From: Nannochloropsis oceanica | Taxonomy: Eukaryota > Sar > Eustigmatophyceae > Eustigmatales > Monodopsidaceae | Reading direction: 5' to 3' | Length of the DNA: 64,000 bases | Assembly (NCBI GenBank): GCA_004519485.1 | Contig: CP038113.1 | Location: 392,501-456,500 of the forward strand | Made by a program: the position numbers and the translations under genes | Shown here: one piece after another, positions 1 to 11,997 of the stretch | How positions within the stretch are numbered: position 1 is the first letter of the stretch | Layout: every line of letters starts with the position of its first letter | Notes under the pieces: model-generated | Told to the model about the DNA's origin: nothing | What the model saw: the letters and a program-made list of their open reading frames with translations, nothing else | The model's database searches: none

Positions 1-1127
1 GAAAGGGTACTTGCCCATTGTTTTTCTTGTTTTCTTTTCTTCATTTTGACGTTGCATGCGGTGGCTGACGAATTGGACTGGACCGAGGCGCGGCGAAGAA
101 ATCAAAGATGTTACGTGCTCATGAGAGGGGGGGTGGGAATCGAATATGGGAGGGAGGGATGGAGGGAGGGAGGGATGGATGGTACGGACAGTGAGTAGAC
201 GAGCGATGGAAATAGGGAGAATCGGCTGTGGCAAGGATGACGGGGAAGGGAAGGAGGAAGACGAGGGGAGGGGAGGGGAGGGAGTGAAGGGTGAAGGGGA
301 GAGAGGGCCTGCCTTCTGTTGAAGATAGTCGATCACGTCCGATGAAGAAGAGACCAGGGCAAGCAGATACTTTTTTGCCTTGTTGTCATGATACATCTGA
401 TATGATATGGTATACCATACTAGATAGTATGGTATACATATCTTAAAAACAAGGGCATGTAGACACCAATTTGCCGTATAATCATAATTTCTGATCCAAT
501 ATGTATGACTCCTCTTCATCATCTTCCTCTACTACAACTTCTTCGCCATCCTTCTCCTCCTCTTCCTCCTCCCTCTCTTCCTCTTCCTCCTCCTTCGTCT
601 AGTCCTCCTCCTCTTCATCCCTCCCCTGTTACTCCTTTCGCCTCCGTAGCAATTGCTTGGAGGATCCTTTGCCACAGCCGCTCTCCTCTAGACGTCACTG
701 ACCTCGCTGACAATCTCTGCTGAGGATCTTGCATATGAGCGTGGCTGCTGGTGCTGCTGGTGCTGCTGGTGCTGCTGGTGCTGCTGGAACGGATAGGGCT
801 TGCGCGGCCCGCAATACGTGACACTTGTGGTCGTACCGATAGTCAAGGCCACGGCACTGCTGCTGCCGCTGCTGCTGCTGCTGTTACTGCCGAGCAGGAG
901 CAGGAGGAGGAGGAGGAGGAGGAGGAGGAGGAGGAGGAGGTTGTGCTACTGCTACTGATGCTTTTGTGGCTCGATCCCCTGGCACGCTTTGGTGCTGGCT
1001 TGGTGAGTTTCAATTTATTGCTCATGCATGCAAAAGCTCATGACGCCCATCCCCGTACACAATAGGGGGAGAAACGACAGGAGGTCCACGTAAGCAAAGG
1101 AACTGCCAAAAGCGTTCCACCCTTACC
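1..1127. other. Upstream intergenic region with simple repeats
   Basis: No gene is supported here. The first 360 bases are G/A-rich (GGGA and GGAT repeats). A 17/16-bp inverted repeat lies at 404-442. From 505 to 960 there are TCC, GCTGGT, CTG and GAG triplet repeats that open short frames on both strands; those translate to monotonous Ser, Leu, Ala or Glu runs and look like chance. The last few hundred bases probably hold the promoter and 5' UTR of the nicastrin gene. Confidence 0.6.
404..442. repeat. Imperfect inverted repeat (hairpin)
   Basis: The arms at 404-420 and 427-442 are complementary apart from one bulged base, with a 6-base loop (TAGATA). The core is TATACCATAC pairing with GTATGGTATA. 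It lies 0.7 kb upstream of the nicastrin start and no gene overlaps it. Confidence 0.75.
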
Positions 1128-3497
1128 TTGCCGCCCGCCTTGCTCTTCACCGGCGCTCGCCAAGTCTGCTTCATGCCTCTTTCCGGTGCAGCCTTCGTCC
1201 TTCTCCTGCTGTGGCCTCTTGGCGGTCAAGCGGGATACGATGGAGCACATTTAGGAACTAGCTTGCTCAAGGATGTGGCACATGCCCCCTGCGTCCGCCT
1301 TTTCTCTTCGAAAGGCACGACGGGCTGCCGCACGCCTCACCATGACGGCACTACGGCTCCCCTCTACCATCTCGCTGGGTTTGGCGCGGCCGACCAACAA
1401 GCGTTTCTACGACTCGAGGAAGGGGTCGCGGTGGTTATGTCGGCCAATATGCTTAACGCCACGGTGCTTGATTTCTTGGCCACCTACGCTTGGACTCAAG
1501 GAGTTATTGTCCTCGATGAAGAAAGCACCACTATTCCCTCTCCCGACGTCCTAACGCCCCAAGGACAAGGCACACCGAGCGTTGCCTTCACCATAGGGCC
1601 GACGCATGTATGGAACCCGGCGGGAAGCGGGTTAACGATGCAAAAATATGACTTTCCCGTGGTGCTCGCCACGGCGGCCGACGAAGGCAACGGCGCCGCG
1701 CAGGTCAAGGCATGGGCGCAGCACAACGGCGGCTTGGGCAGGCACGGTCCTTACCCAAGATACACGGCCGTGTTCAATTTCTACTTTGGCCCTACTTCAT
1801 CTTCACTCTCAGACCCCCTGACGTCTGCGGATTGCCTGGGGTGGAAAGACGTAGAAGGCAACCTAGTCCCTCAGTGCCTCCCAATGGGGGGTCAATCAGT
1901 ATGGGCCAGTCTCGATGGCCGCACAGGCCTACAAAGCAAGCCCACCATTCTCCTCACAGCCGCCATGGATGGGATCTCTCTTTTCCATGACAAGACGCCC
2001 GCCGCCAACGAAGCCGTCGCCTCCATCCTCACCCTCCTCGCCGCCACCAGTGCTCTCCGCAACGCCTCTGTTTCCGGCCAAATCGACCTAACCGCTGCCC
2101 CTTCTAATCTCGCGGTGGCGTTTTTCCAGGCCGACGAGTGGGGATTCGCAGGCTCCCGTCGCTTTGTCCGCGATATTTCTCCTGGAAAAATTACTTGTCC
2201 TGTTCCAATCGGAGGAAACCTATCACGTGACGGCACGGGCTCGTGTGTGGGCCCTCATGGTGTCTATCCCTCCGTAGCCTTCCAAGATCTAAGTTTGGAA
2301 AAAATAGCCCATATCCTAGCTATCGACCAGGTTGGGGTTTTGTCATCTCCTTCTGTCTCTGCCGCTGTTCCCCTGACAGCGCTCTACAACGGTGCCCCGC
2401 CCACGGCGTTGCTTGAAGCCTTGGCTATTGCTAGTGCCTCTTTAGGCATCGACAACACCTCCAGCGTGACACCCGTAAATGGAGCAGGGGCCATGCCACC
2501 TACCCCTCTGACGTCTTTTTTGCGGGAAACCCCTGGGTTGAGTGGGGCGGTGTTGGCGGGGTATGGAGGAGCAGGAGCAGGAGCCGAATTTATTGACCCG
2601 CGCTACCATTCTCACATGGATCAAGCGTCTTATTTGGACGCTGACTCACTCACGACAGTGGCTAACTTAGTTGCAAGGACAGCGTGGAGCTTGGCGTCTG
2701 GTGGGGAGGAAGGGATGGACGAAATCGTGGTTCAGAAAGAGTTTATAGAAACGTTCCTCGCGTGTTTTACGGACGACTGGGACTGCCCGGCTATGAAGCA
2801 ATTTCGAGAAGCAGAGCATGACAACTTGAAAAATTACTTGGGCCAGTCTTATCTTTATACGCCACCGGTGCCTCAGCCGCCAAGTTATTACTCGGGCGTT
2901 ACGGCATCGTACCAAGGGTTGCCGCTGATGCGGCATACGATGGAAGGAGGAAATAGCGGTCTTTTTTCGGCATGGCCTGCAGAGAAGGATTTTGTTCCAA
3001 ACATGGAGGACAAGTTCTACGTGGTGCCCAAGCCATTGGAAGCGTTTTTGAAGGGCTGGCTGGCTTATACCCTGGGAGGGGGAGGAGGAGGAGCAACAGC
3101 AACCGCAACAGCAACAACAAGAGCAGCAGTAGGAGCAGCAGCCAACATTCCTTGTAAATCTCCTCAGGATTGTGATGGCCTCTTATGCGACAACAATCTC
3201 TCCTCCCGCGAATGTTTCATTGATATTTGTGTCTGCAAATCTGCCTCCTTCTATCACACCGCCTTGGATCCCGGCCTGGCCCCTCAACCAGAACCAGGCA
3301 TATTTACAATCCTCGATGCTAAGACACCTAATTGGGCCGAACCCAACTGGGCGAGCATTGGTTTCGCTGTCTTTCCTGACGCCAGTGCAAGAGTGGAGGG
3401 GTTAGCGCTTGGTGTGGGGGCGGGGGTGGGAGCGCTGAGTGCTCTGGGAGCGTGGATGGTGCAACGGGTGTTGGTGAAGCATCATTATTTTGATTAG
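1128..3497 (+). CDS. NCSTN: Nicastrin, gamma-secretase subunit
   Basis: A single open exon of 789 codons. Nicastrin is the large type I membrane subunit of gamma-secretase, the presenilin aspartyl protease that cuts membrane stubs inside the bilayer. Seen: a hydrophobic signal peptide best read from Met16 (base 1173; LLLLWPLGGQA), the N-terminal block with GCRTP and APLYHL, an aminopeptidase-like fold region around residues 215-480 (ATVFF-type core, DGISLF, FFQADEWGFAGSRR), and one membrane helix close to the C-terminus (GLALGVGAGVGALSALGAW) followed by a short basic tail. Length is close to the 709 residues of the human protein. The DYIGS motif of animals reads GFAGS at 339-343. A Thr/Ala repeat near residue 660 is low-complexity. 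The family call rests on several conserved blocks. Confidence 0.9.
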   Translation: MPPALLFTGARQVCFMPLSGAAFVLLLLWPLGGQAGYDGAHLGTSLLKDVAHAPCVRLFSSKGTTGCRTPHHDGTTAPLYHLAGFGAADQQAFLRLEEGVAVVMSANMLNATVLDFLATYAWTQGVIVLDEESTTIPSPDVLTPQGQGTPSVAFTIGPTHVWNPAGSGLTMQKYDFPVVLATAADEGNGAAQVKAWAQHNGGLGRHGPYPRYTAVFNFYFGPTSSSLSDPLTSADCLGWKDVEGNLVPQCLPMGGQSVWASLDGRTGLQSKPTILLTAAMDGISLFHDKTPAANEAVASILTLLAATSALRNASVSGQIDLTAAPSNLAVAFFQADEWGFAGSRRFVRDISPGKITCPVPIGGNLSRDGTGSCVGPHGVYPSVAFQDLSLEKIAHILAIDQVGVLSSPSVSAAVPLTALYNGAPPTALLEALAIASASLGIDNTSSVTPVNGAGAMPPTPLTSFLRETPGLSGAVLAGYGGAGAGAEFIDPRYHSHMDQASYLDADSLTTVANLVARTAWSLASGGEEGMDEIVVQKEFIETFLACFTDDWDCPAMKQFREAEHDNLKNYLGQSYLYTPPVPQPPSYYSGVTASYQGLPLMRHTMEGGNSGLFSAWPAEKDFVPNMEDKFYVVPKPLEAFLKGWLAYTLGGGGGGATATATATTRAAVGAAANIPCKSPQDCDGLLCDNNLSSRECFIDICVCKSASFYHTALDPGLAPQPEPGIFTILDAKTPNWAEPNWASIGFAVFPDASARVEGLALGVGAGVGALSALGAWMVQRVLVKHHYFD

Positions 3498-3973
3498 ATA
3501 GGGAAATAGGTAAGCGGAACAATGCTTGTAAAGCAATAGTATCATAGAATTAATGACAGCTCAGGGAAGGGGATGCTTGTTGTGGCTCTTTGACTGGGCA
3601 CCTACTTCTGAGGTATTCCCCCCTCCCCCCCCATGCGTATGCTCCACTTAATTCTACCCTTCTCCTATCACCCGTGTAATGACTTGAAACCAACCCTTCT
3701 GTCTCTTTCGTATGCCTTCTGTCCTCTGCTGGCTGGTTGCGTGGGTGCTTAATCCAGGCGTGCTCCCTATTAAAAAATATAAAAATGCCTAAGTGGCGGC
3801 TGGTCGTTTCCCTTTCGCCCTCTTTTCATTGTTTCCAGCTATGTGTATGTATGTAAATCTTGCAAATCCCCCTGTCCCCATTCCCTTCCGCTATCGCTCC
3901 TTCCGCAACCAAACCGAGGGCAGCATTCACACACAGGCAGGCAACCTTCATCCCTTTCTTCCTCCCTCCCTCC
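3498..3973. other. Intergenic region between convergent genes
   Basis: This stretch holds the 3' flanks of nicastrin (+) and of the small minus-strand gene that ends at 3974. I see C-rich and TCCC tracts, but no gene, RNA or repeat family that I can support. Confidence 0.5.
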
Positions 3974-4662
3974 CTAGAGCTTGATGCTCTTCCAAATCTT
4001 CTCCGTCACCTTGGACTTCTTGAACTCCCCTGCAAAATTGTTCACCACTGAGTCTACATCATCCTCATCCACAAGCATCAAATCCTTCAAGGCCTCTTTC
4101 GTATCAGGGTTGCTCTTATACAAGTCACGGAAATAATGTAACGTGTTTGCTAGAAGGTCCTTACGGCAAGACAAAAGTTCGTCTTTGACCATCTGCTGCC
4201 ACTGCTTCTGGAAGTCCTTACAGGCGGGCGTCCATTCCGATATGTCGTGGTTATCCAGCCAGGTAGCCGGGGGTTTGCATTTGTCCTACACGAAAAGGAG
4301 ATGAAGGCGATGTAAGAAAGCGCTCCATGAGGATGAAGGAGTGGATGATGAAGGCTAGACAGCCAACGAGTGTAAAAGAAAGGAATAGAGGATGTGGCAT
4401 AGACATCATAGGTATATGCGGGTCGCCAATCCTCAGGCGCAACGAGTGAGGAATGCCGACATGCGCGCACGGTCGACCATAAGCAGTCCGCACTTACCGC
4501 ATCGAAGACATCGTACCGCCGAACGAGGAACCCAGCTTGATTGGTGGTGAACTTGTATGCATAGGAGAAGGTCTGCATATCATCGTCCACCCCAACAAGC
4601 TCTGTTGAGAGCACGCCGTTGCTGTTCTTCATCAGCTGCAGCTTCATCGGGTCGTCTCCCAT
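3974..4662 (-). CDS. Small conserved-looking protein of unknown function, two exons
   Basis: Exon 1 is 4662-4498 and exon 2 is 4285-3974 (spliced 158 residues). The donor is GCG|GTAAGTG, the acceptor TGTAG|GAC, and the phase is 0. The joined protein begins MGDDPMKLQL and ends KIWKSIKL. It is not low-complexity, has no signal peptide or membrane helix, and its second half is helical and charged (KDLLANTLHYFRDLYKSN, then an acidic DEDDVDSVV stretch). The intron breaks an otherwise continuous hydrophilic protein, and both splice sites are canonical, which supports a real gene. I do not recognise a family. The start is the first Met after a run of ACC codons; a 5' non-coding exon is possible. Confidence 0.6.
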
Positions 4663-5954
4663 GGTGGTGGTGGTGTGGGTGTAGCTGGCTTTCGTCTGAT
4701 CTGTAATGAATAAAGACGATGTAGAAGGTAAATGAGGGGAACTGCACAGATATCTACAATCGTCGCATGGTTGTCACCATGTTGAGGTTGAACATGCTCT
4801 CCCAGATGCCGCACAGTAAGGGACAGGAGACATGGGCAAGTGAGTGGAAAGAGCGTGAGAAGGACGCTTCAAGCGGTTCACAGCTGGCTCTAGGCGTCGC
4901 CACTAGCAAAGTTGTATGGTTGAGGGATTGTTCTTGAAGTGTACCAGCTCCACTTGGTTTACTTGGTTCCATTACATCTTGAGGGGTAGTGTTCTGTTTT
5001 GCCGCAATGCAAAACCTCCCCATGCATGTTTAAGATAGCGTCGCCCTTTATCACAGTCCCAAAAAGGGCGCCATAAAAGTACCGCAATACAGGAACGAAT
5101 GGAATCCGAGCTGCGGTCCCGCACGTACTCTCAAAAAAAAGCTGTAATCGCGCAACTATAGGAAGAAATGTAAAAGGGGTAAGCGTGTCAACGTGACGCC
5201 ATTTGGCGACAAACCGACCACAGGAGTCAAAGCAAGCTTCAAGTTGAACGAGCTTTGCAGCAAGGATCCGTACCTTACAGGACTAAATTAGGACATCGAG
5301 ACGAATAAACACTACGAATATGTGATTCGCCTTTTATGTCTCTTTGCCTTTTTCGCCTTTAAAATGGTTTGCAATGTCAAGCTAGGGAGCAGCAGCCGGG
5401 AGACGAAAGGCTGGTTCAAGCAGGAGCCGTTGAGCAAGTCGAGAGTCAGGTCCTCAGCTTCCGCGTCGCCCTACCGCATCCTCCAAACGCTTGAAAGCAC
5501 ACTGGCAGCACGGGTTTATAATTTCTCTTCTAATGATTTACCACGGAGACCCCCCTTTTCTCTGGGCTCTCAAAGTGGAAGACCTAAAAAGTTTATCTAT
5601 TTAGGGGAGAAATGAGGGACCGAAAAATGACAGAAAAGGGGCCAAAGTGAAAAACTAGCAATTATGTCAATCAAGAGAAAATACTTATTCCAATTCTGCA
5701 AAACTGATGCTTTCCTTTATATCATCTACGTTTATCCATTTCTAAGTGCAAAATCGTGGCCATCGAATGTGCCTTATGTTTCTTTATACACGCTGTATTC
5801 TATCCTACCTGTATCTCTCCCGTCTTTTGTTGTAACTACACTAAGGACCGACACAACCACCCGGTGCACAGAGTTAAAACAATAGAGAAGCTTAGCTCAG
5901 GAACCCCTGAACGCCCACATGTCTATCTATATGTATCGCTCTCCACCGACCCTC
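4663..5954. other. Intergenic region
   Basis: This 1.3 kb separates two minus-strand genes. Short frames occur on both strands (for example 5322-5615 +), but none shows domain-like sequence, a convincing splice partner or codon usage like the neighbours. It probably contains the promoter and 5' UTR of the small gene at 3974-4662 and the 3' UTR of the antiporter. Confidence 0.5.
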
Positions 5955-8900
5955 CTAAACTTGCTCATCTCCATGTGTTACCTCCTCGTCGCCTCCCTTC
6001 ATACCCTGCCCATCACCAGACCCCTCCATAAACATAAGCTCCAGAGCTGTCGGTTGCCGCTTTCGTTCCTCCTCCTTCCCCTTCTTTTGCTGACCTCCTC
6101 TCCCTCCTTCATCCAAACCCATTTTCATCCCCTCTTCCTCCTTCAAAAAGCTCGATGGTTTTACCTCCTCCCTCGAAAACAGTGCCGTCAAGGGACTGCT
6201 CACCGAATCGGTAATCCGCTGCTTCAAGGAAGGAGGGGTACCAGGCCTTCCTCCTCTCCCATTCTCTTTTCCCCCCCCTCCTCTATCCTCATCAGCCGAG
6301 ACAGATTCCTCCGCCAAAGCCTGTCGAGACAAAAACCCAGCAAGTGTCTCTCCTCTAGCCAGCGCCTTCTTTGCTGCTTCAACATCTATCTCTCCACAAG
6401 CCGAATCCAGAAAATCCGTCAACGTAACGGTTTGAGCCCCCCTTGCCATGGGGCGTCTCGTCGCAGCTCCTAATCGCCCTCCTGCTGCTTTTGCTCCCGC
6501 CGTTGGCCGCTGAGAGGAGACTCGGGAAGGGAGCGTTGTCGTCCGTAACATGGATATGACAGGTTGAGCGTGTGGGGGGTGGACATGGGCAGAGTCCTCC
6601 TCCGTTGTGTCCCACGAGAGCTGCAAACGGGGCAGAGGCTTCGTATTGGAGGAGGAAGCCGAAACATTGGAGGGAAATCCCTTTGCGGGCATTTCGACTT
6701 CTGACGAGGCAGCTGAAGAGAAGACGGGGGGAAAGAGGGGGGGAGAAGAGAGGTTGGAGACGGAGCTGCGGCGGGATAGGGTTCGGCGCATGCCTTTGCG
6801 GACGGCAGCAAGCGGACCGACAGGTGTTGGTGTTGCTGGTGCTGGTGCTGTTGGAGCTGTCGCAATCACCGACGGGGTTTTCTCTCGACGAATGACAAAG
6901 GCGATGCTGCCTTTTTCCAGCCAAAGCTCCCCTTGGAAGTTACTCAGTAAAATAGGCTTGCAGGTGGTGGTAGTGCCGGAAGCTGTCAGGCTGGAGAATG
7001 TGGGGGGACGACCCAAATTAGACCGGCCTCGCAACGTCCCGTTCTGCTCTGCGGCAGGAGCAGCAGCGGTAGATGACGAGGCATCGTCTCTTCCAAGTCC
7101 GATCTTGTTATTTCCGTCAAACAACGACAACAGATCCGCTTTGCCGCTGCAGCTGCTCCCCTCCTGTCCTCCCTCCGTAGAAACAACATTTTTAGGCGTG
7201 CTTACCACGCTGGGTCCAAGAATCTTCCCATTCATGACCAACACATCTTTCCCTGTTCCCGATACACGTAAAACATGATGCCGGGGCTTTAATTGCTTCT
7301 GTGAGGTAGTAGCCGAGCTATTCAATCGGAGCGATTGCCCTGCAGCCACGCTCATCCCTTCTAATTGATGCCTAATCGTCGCCAAGCTCAGCAACCGCAA
7401 GCTCCCCCCACTCTTCGATTTATGCAACCTACCCTCTGCTCCCCCCGTCCCTTCCTCTCCCTCCCCCCCTACCTCCTTCACCTTGACAACATGCACGAAA
7501 TACGCGTCGGCTAACAAGTCACCCACCTCCCCCAATTCCATCGCGGCATATGTTTCATATTGATGCAACTCATGTACAGCCAAATACCACCATAAACTCT
7601 TCAGCAATTCCGGATTCTCTTTCGCCTCCTGCAAGATGGCAGCTTTATCAAAAAATAATAAGTGCGTCAAAGTCGATGTGATATAGTCGTCAACCACTTC
7701 TTCTCCCAGGAACAACTCCACCATTCCCAACGTCGTGCCCGGCGGTAAAATCACATCTCCCGCTACCACGGCCCCCCGGACGATCACATACCACCCTCCT
7801 CCCATCCCCCCCCCCCCCTTGGCGCCTCGTTTCAAGAGCTTTCGGTTGGCTCGCACATACACATCAGCGAATAAGCGACGTTTGCCGGGCTTGCGGTGCA
7901 AGAACAATTCTTCCACTTGCTCGGGGGAGACAAAACGGAGGAAACCGACCGCGGACAAGACAGTCGTATAAGAAGGAGCGGACTCACTGTGAGAATGAGC
8001 CGACAAGGCGTTGGTCGCGTCATTACACGCCTCAATTGCCGAGTGATAATGACGTTCATTCAATATCCCCATCTCGTGCGATTCCTCCAACAAGCTTCGA
8101 AAGTGATGCAACACCACACTTGTGGCAATCTCCGTCTTTACTGAATTAAATGTATCCGGAAATACAGGCAAATACGTCTCGATCGTCCGTTGAGCATCCT
8201 CCATCTCCCTCCACACCTCCTGCAGCAAAACCGCTGCCACATGCCCCGTCCCAAGAATCTTCTGCAAATCTGCTGCCAAGGACCTATGGGCCTTAATAAA
8301 ATTCACCGCCAACTCAAACAAAAACGCCAACCGAGAAAACAGAAAAGACGTCGCAAGTGGTCCAACAATGATAGCGCGCTTCCACCGCTTGGCCACTTGC
8401 AAGATCTTCATTGGCACCCACAATTGCCCCTCTAATGTTCTCCATTCATTCAACTCATTCCCCGGGTCCAAAATAAGCTTGTACAAATTTTTCTCCAGGG
8501 CCTGGTTCCCTTCATTACTCAGCAATCCGGAATGGAAATTTGCCCCATACAAATGCTTAAGTACCGTCAACACCTGCACTCGCGCTCGCTTTAAAGTTGC
8601 TTCTCCGAGTGCGGCGGAAGGATGCGGGGGCATAGCAGGAAAAGGCTTAACAAAACACTCCACGCTGTCGGCAAGGCTGGTGCTATCCATTGTGTCCTTC
8701 CTATTGCTGCTGCCGTCATTCTGCCCACCGACAAAAGCATTGCCAGCGATGCCACTCCCCTGTGGACCATCATTACCACTGTTTGCCCCGCCCCATTCCT
8801 CTTCGTCCGGGTCTACCAAGGGGAGGCCCACTTGTGAGGTCTCTCGCTTCAGCCCCTCCACCTCCGGCTCCCACAACACCGTCACGTTCGACATCCTCCT

Positions 8901-11900
8901 TCGACTTAAACCCGTGGCAGCACTGCTGCTTCCCGCCATGTAACCGCCCTCTCTATCTGCCTCTCCTTCGTCTCCTTCTGCTTCTCCTCTTCTTCCTCCT
9001 CTTCCTCCTCTTTGGACTTCCCCTACAGGTACAGTCGAAACGAAGGACGGAGACGAGGACGACGGCGGCCAAGAAGACCCAGCAGCCGAAGCTGTAGACC
9101 GCGATAAAGAAGATTGATGACCATGCTGTACACCCTCTCTCTGTGCCTCCCCGTCTGCAACAGCAGCACCAGCAGCCGCAGCAGCCACGTACTGGTCCCC
9201 TGCCAGCTGGTCCTGTTCATGCTCCATGTGCTCTTCTACAGTCAGGCGATTCCTCCACGCGTCCAATAAGCCCGTCCGTAGCTGCCTTAGCCCTTCGCTT
9301 GACGGTCCCTCGAGCTCATTGTACAACTGTGCATATCGCCTCCACGTCCTCCTCAATCGATTCGGGACTCCCTTCAGATTACTCGCCGTCGACAAGGGCG
9401 CACTGGCATTGGCCTTCGCCGCCGCCGCTGCTGCTGCTTTCTCCTGCGCCTTCGCATGTTTTCGACCTCCACTCTGACCACTGCTCGAGGCATTGCTCCT
9501 CAAGGACATGTATTCCGCCTCCCAACTCGTCAAGAGCGTACGCCCTTGTCGGAATCGATGCCAGTACACATCCCGCGTCAACACAGGCAGATAGCGCCAC
9601 ACCAACCCCCAATCCGCATCCCCCAAAAACGGCTCCCGCTTCAACTCCATCACCCTGTCCTCGACCCGCTGCTCGAGTGCAATGGATGTTCGCTCATACA
9701 CCTCCTTCTCTGCCGGACTTTCCTTGTTTAACCCCAACGCACTGATCAAGGGCTTGAGGGTCGTGCCATTAATCAACAGGCTGAGCAAACTACAGCCCGC
9801 GACATGGAATAAGATCCGATCTCGGGATTCCATGGGTATTTGACTGTCCTGATGGATGGCAATCGCCAGTGTCAACCCCACTGCGCCCCTTAATCCCGAA
9901 TACCCCAAAACAAGGGCCTGTCGTTTATCAATCCCATACGAGCCGCGACGCAGGACAGGGTAGAAGACGAAGACGCCCGTGAATCGCAAAATGTTCATGA
10001 GCAGGTACAGGCAGAACATATATCCCCAGTCCCTCGCGACGATGTAGTCCGAAACAAGACCGCGCAGGGCCATTTGCAGGCCCTGGAGGAGGCAGGGAGG
10101 AAGGGAGGGAGAAAGAGGGGGGGGGGAGAGGACGCATGAATTGCCAATATGTGAGCAGTGGCGGGGCGTCGTCATGCACGGCTCTTTCCTTTCCTCCCCC
10201 TCCCCCTTCTCCCTCCCTCCCTACTTCCTGTATTCCCCTCCTTCTCATCGATCCCCCACCGACACACGCCACGTACCGCGACAACGAAGATGAGCGTGTT
10301 GGTCATGAAGCCTACTATGGCCCAGAACGAGTTGAGCTCGGCGCGAACGCGGGCAGAGACGCGACCACGGCCTTGTTGGTGGTGGTGATTGATCAAAAGA
10401 CAGAAACCATGGGGAACCATGTCAGACATGGGCTCAAATCTCTCCCTCCCTCTATTCCTCCTTCCATCCCTCCCTCCCTCCCTCCCTCCCTCCCGCGGTA
10501 TTTACCATAGAAGGACATATATAGCCCAGCCACCACCATTGCCAAGACACCCGACGCATGCAGCCCAGTACTCTCCGCCACGATGAAACTGCCGTATCCA
10601 ACGATCAGCGTGGTGGTAATCTCACTCAAAGGATCGTTGAGGATGAACCCGAGGACGTAGGAAGCAAAGGCACCAATAATGAGGCCGATGAGAGGCCCTC
10701 CCACCGAGAGACGCATGAGCGAGGTGAAAGCTTCGAGCGCTGTTGGCACCGTGCCGGACAGGACCATGCCTCGGGCTATAAGAGGGGGTGGGACCGAGGG
10801 GGGGCTCTGTTTGAGTGTCCATCTATGAGGTTTGTTTTCAATCGACGGCTGCTCTCGAAAGTCGAAAGAGAAGCAAGTCCTCCTCCACACTCTCTCCCCC
10901 TCCCTCCTTCTCTGTCTCTTCTTCCCGCACACACAATCTTTTCACAGTTTTTAAGGGAAAGTGTCGAATCATCTCTAAACCCCAACTCTTAGCCTCCCAC
11001 GATGATCAAAGGTACACTGTCTCGACCTCCTCCCTCCTTCCCTCCTTCCCTCCTTCCCTCCTTCCCTCCGTCCCTCGCTTGCCTGACACAAGTTCTTACC
11101 AAGGGTAAAAAGGACGAGAGCGGAGCCATCATTGAGCAATGATTCGCCTTCGACGATGATCTGAAGGGATTCGGGCGCGCCGAGTTCTTTGAGGATGGCC
11201 ATAGGGGCGACTGTGTCCTGGAGACAGGCGGCGAGTAGGAACAGAGAAAGATACGAGAGGAGGGATCAGTGGTGGAATCAGAAGGGAATGAAAAGAAGAG
11301 GATGTTATGTCAAGAGTAGAAAAAGGGTCGTCGGAATCAGATATGGTCACCCTTCGGTGAACGCTGTCGTTCCATCACTCCCCTCCCTCCCTCCCTCCCT
11401 CCCTGCCTCTCGCACCCACAAACATACCGTCGGTGACAAGATAGAACCCAGCAACAACGCCGTGGGGAAATCCCACCCATACGGCAAGCCGAAATGTCCT
11501 ACGAATCCAATGACCATGCTCGAGAAAATCACCAGCGGAATCGCCATGCACAGCACTGAGGGCAACGATTTGTAAAACAAAAAAAGGTTGGCCGAAAAGC
11601 TGGCTTCGAAAATCAAGATGGGCAAGATGCAAAATATGACGGCCTCGGGTGATATATCCACCCAGCTGTGGATGCTGTTGCTAAAAATATCGTGGCTAAC
11701 TGGAAAGAACGTTGCGAGCAATGTGCCGATGACCAAGCCCATCAAGAGCAGCACCACCGCGTAGGGGATGGGCAAGATCTTTTGTAGCCAGGACCGAGAG
11801 ATGATACCAAGCGTTAAGGCCAAGCACAACGTGCCCAGACCCAAGTCCGTGAGCGGCGCATGTTCCACCTCTCCCATGGCCCGGGAGAGTGTTGGGGGGG

Positions 11901-11997
11901 CTTGAGCGCGCTTGGTGCCCTGCTGCGCGAGCTTTTGCTGAAAGTCCGAGCTGCCGGCAGGGACTAAAGTTGTACGTCGCCACGTGAAACAGCACAA
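5955..11997 (-). CDS. SOS1-type Na+/H+ antiporter with C-terminal cyclic-nucleotide-binding-like domain
   Basis: Five exons: 11997-11428, 11217-11100, 10775-10506, 10371-10277, 10082-5955. All splice sites are GT-AG and the phases agree, giving 1,726 residues. The N-terminal ~450 residues are a CPA1 exchanger: about a dozen membrane helices, LLLGSILSPTD at the end of exon 1, then EGESLLNDGSALVLF, which carries the Asn-Asp pair needed for Na+/H+ exchange, and LVLGYSGLRGAVGLTLA. The long cytosolic tail resembles plant SOS1: a helical region, a degenerate cyclic-nucleotide-binding-like fold at about 1060-1220 (FLRFVSPEQVEELF), then ~500 low-complexity Ser/Gly/Glu-rich residues. SOS1 exports sodium across the plasma membrane in exchange for protons. 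Met41 (base 11877, MGEVEHAPLTDLG) is an alternative start. The nearest gene on the other side is a P-type cation pump in divergent orientation. Confidence 0.9.

Noticed and set aside
751-1065. 104-codon plus-strand frame before nicastrin
   Set aside because: Leu, Ala and Glu runs produced by triplet repeats; no motif, no splice partner.
5322-5615. 97-codon plus-strand frame
   Set aside because: No motif, no neighbour in the same frame, composition like flanking non-coding DNA.
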